DNA of 7,062 nt from the NCBI GenBank assembly GCA_013816685.1, contig JACDDX010000088.1, forward strand, positions 1-7,062, in the 5' to 3' direction. The notes below the pieces were generated by a model. It saw only the letters and a program-made list of their open reading frames with translations, did not search any database and was not told the origin of the DNA. The translations under genes were made by a program, and so were the position numbers. The stretch is from Gemmatimonadales bacterium. Lineage in GTDB: Bacteria > Gemmatimonadota > Gemmatimonadetes > Gemmatimonadales > GWC2-71-9. Shown in pieces: positions 6,350 through 7,062 of this stretch; position 1 is the first letter of the stretch; every line of letters starts with the position of its first letter.

Positions 6350-6394
6350 CACGAGAAAGCCGGGTCCCACGTTCTGGGATCCGGCTTTCTCGTG
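6350..6394. terminator. Bidirectional rho-independent terminator between convergent genes
   Basis: Arms 6350-6369 and 6375-6394 pair over 20 positions with a single G-T wobble, around the 5-base loop CGTTC. The GC-rich core GCCGGGTCCCA pairs with TGGGATCCGGC. It is flanked on both strands by the same TTTCTCGTG tail, so either transcript would give a hairpin followed by a short U-rich run. It begins 14 bases after the BY-kinase stop and lies on the downstream side of the minus-strand sugar transferase, which fits use by both units. The U-run is short and interrupted, so efficiency is uncertain. Confidence 0.85.
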
Positions 6395-6628
6395 TCGGCT
6401 GATCGCTTAGGCGGGGGTCGGACGCCAGGTCACGACCGGTTCGACGCTGTTCACCAATGGCTCACCCTTCGACCGGGATCACTGGGCTCCGAGCGTACCC
6501 GACAGAGACCTCTCGCCGACGGGGCCGTTTCGCCAGCCTGCATTCCAGCGGGCTCTTCCTCATGCGCAGTTCACGGCTGCGCCCCGAGCTCCACCGGGCC
6601 AGCATCACGTTGCGTATTCGAACCTGCC
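6395..6628. other. Intergenic stretch without a recognised gene
   Basis: These 234 bases lie between the terminator and the 3' end of the sugar transferase. Frames crossing it (6457-6672 plus and 6462-6917 minus) are low-complexity, Arg/Pro/Gly-rich and continue as antisense or out-of-frame copies of the sugar transferase. I see no convincing promoter, RNA gene or further hairpin. It may be the decayed remains of a gene or simply the 3' untranslated region. Confidence 0.5.
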
Positions 6629-7062
6629 CTACCACCCGCCGCGGCGGAGGAGGATGGTGGGGACGGTCTTGAGGAGGATGCGCAGGTCTTCGCGGACCGA
6701 CTGGCGGCGGATGTATTCCAGGTCGTAGCGCACCTTGGTGCGCACGTCCTCCAGGGAGCGATCGTAGTGGTGGCTGATCTGGGCCAGGCCGGTGATGCCG
6801 GGCTTGGCGCGCTGGCGCAGCGCGTAGCCCCCGACCTGGGTGCGCAGGCGCTGGAACAGCTCGGGGCGCTCGGGGCGGGGGCCGACGACGTTCATCTCGC
6901 CCCGGAGCACGTTCCACAGCTGGGGCAGCTCGTCGAGGCGGTACTGGCGCAGCACCCGCCCGAGGGGGGTGACGCGGGGATCCTGCTGCTGGGCCCAGAC
7001 GGCTCCGCTCTCGCGCTCGGCATCGGGGCGCATCGTGCGGAACTTGTAGATGGTGAAGGGCG
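6629..7062 (-). CDS. Polyprenyl-phosphate hexose-1-phosphate transferase, initiating sugar transferase (C-terminal part)
   Basis: The visible 143 residues are the C-terminal catalytic domain of a bacterial sugar transferase (Pfam Bac_transf type; relatives WcaJ, WbaP, PglC). The protein puts the first sugar phosphate on undecaprenyl phosphate at the cytoplasmic face of the inner membrane and so starts repeat-unit synthesis. In order: IYKFRTMRPDAE, then RQYRLDELPQLWNVL with the catalytic Asp-Glu pair of the LDELPQ motif, then GEMNVVGPRPE, KPGITGLAQIS, and the closing YDLEYIRRQSVREDLRILLKT helix region. The frame stays open to the window edge, so the ATG at 7033 is internal and the N-terminal part lies outside. 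Whether it is the short PglC type or the long type with extra membrane helices cannot be told. Third codon positions are about 95% G or C by hand count, higher than in the BY-kinase gene (about 75% in its first 65 codons). It points towards the export operon with the terminator between them. Confidence 0.95.
   Translation of the reverse strand, partial: PFTIYKFRTMRPDAERESGAVWAQQQDPRVTPLGRVLRQYRLDELPQLWNVLRGEMNVVGPRPERPELFQRLRTQVGGYALRQRAKPGITGLAQISHHYDRSLEDVRTKVRYDLEYIRRQSVREDLRILLKTVPTILLRRGGW

Noticed and set aside
6636..6647. 12-bp perfect palindrome CCGCCGCGGCGG
   Set aside because: It lies within the last codons of the sugar transferase, in a simple CCG/CGG-rich run encoding Arg-Arg-Gly. 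It is best explained by codon bias rather than by a regulatory site.

Overview
The window is a GC-rich chromosomal segment carrying part of an extracellular or capsular polysaccharide (EPS/CPS) locus of a Gram-negative, diderm bacterium. An outer-membrane polysaccharide export (OPX) protein with a Sec signal peptide sits directly upstream of a single-chain Wzz/BY-kinase copolymerase, which is the diderm arrangement. The base composition, the frequent GTG/TTG start choices and the general look of the proteins would suit Gemmatimonadota or another GC-rich phylum. That placement is an impression from sequence style, not a proven assignment.

Layout: (1) 1-333, plus strand: the 3' end of an unidentified, possibly P-loop kinase-like, protein cut by the window edge. 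(2) 302-2898, minus strand: two coupled glycosyltransferase genes, a GT4 (GT-B) enzyme followed by a GT39/ArnT-like multi-membrane GT-C protein. Their stop and start overlap as GTGA. (3) 2899-3198: a 300-bp divergent control region with a good sigma-54-type -24/-12 element facing the export genes, a 10-bp palindrome touching it, and a leader stem-loop. (4) 3199-6335, plus strand: the export operon, a short OPX protein followed two bases later by the Wzz/BY-kinase. (5) 6350-6394: a near-perfect hairpin that looks like a bidirectional terminator between convergent genes. (6) 6395-6628: no gene seen. (7) 6629-7062, minus strand: the C-terminal part of a polyprenyl-phosphate hexose-1-phosphate transferase (initiating sugar transferase), cut by the window edge.

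Together the genes cover priming of undecaprenyl phosphate with a sugar phosphate, addition of sugars by the GT4 enzyme, probable transfer from a polyprenyl-linked sugar by the GT-C protein, and control of chain length and export by the BY-kinase/OPX pair. No flippase, polymerase, tyrosine phosphatase or exosortase is visible, so the locus continues outside the window. I see no RNA genes, mobile elements or CRISPR. Nothing here requires a new kind of system. The points most worth checking are the putative sigma-54 control region, the Ala in place of the expected catalytic Asp in the GT-C protein, and the sharp rise in GC at third codon positions in the sugar transferase.
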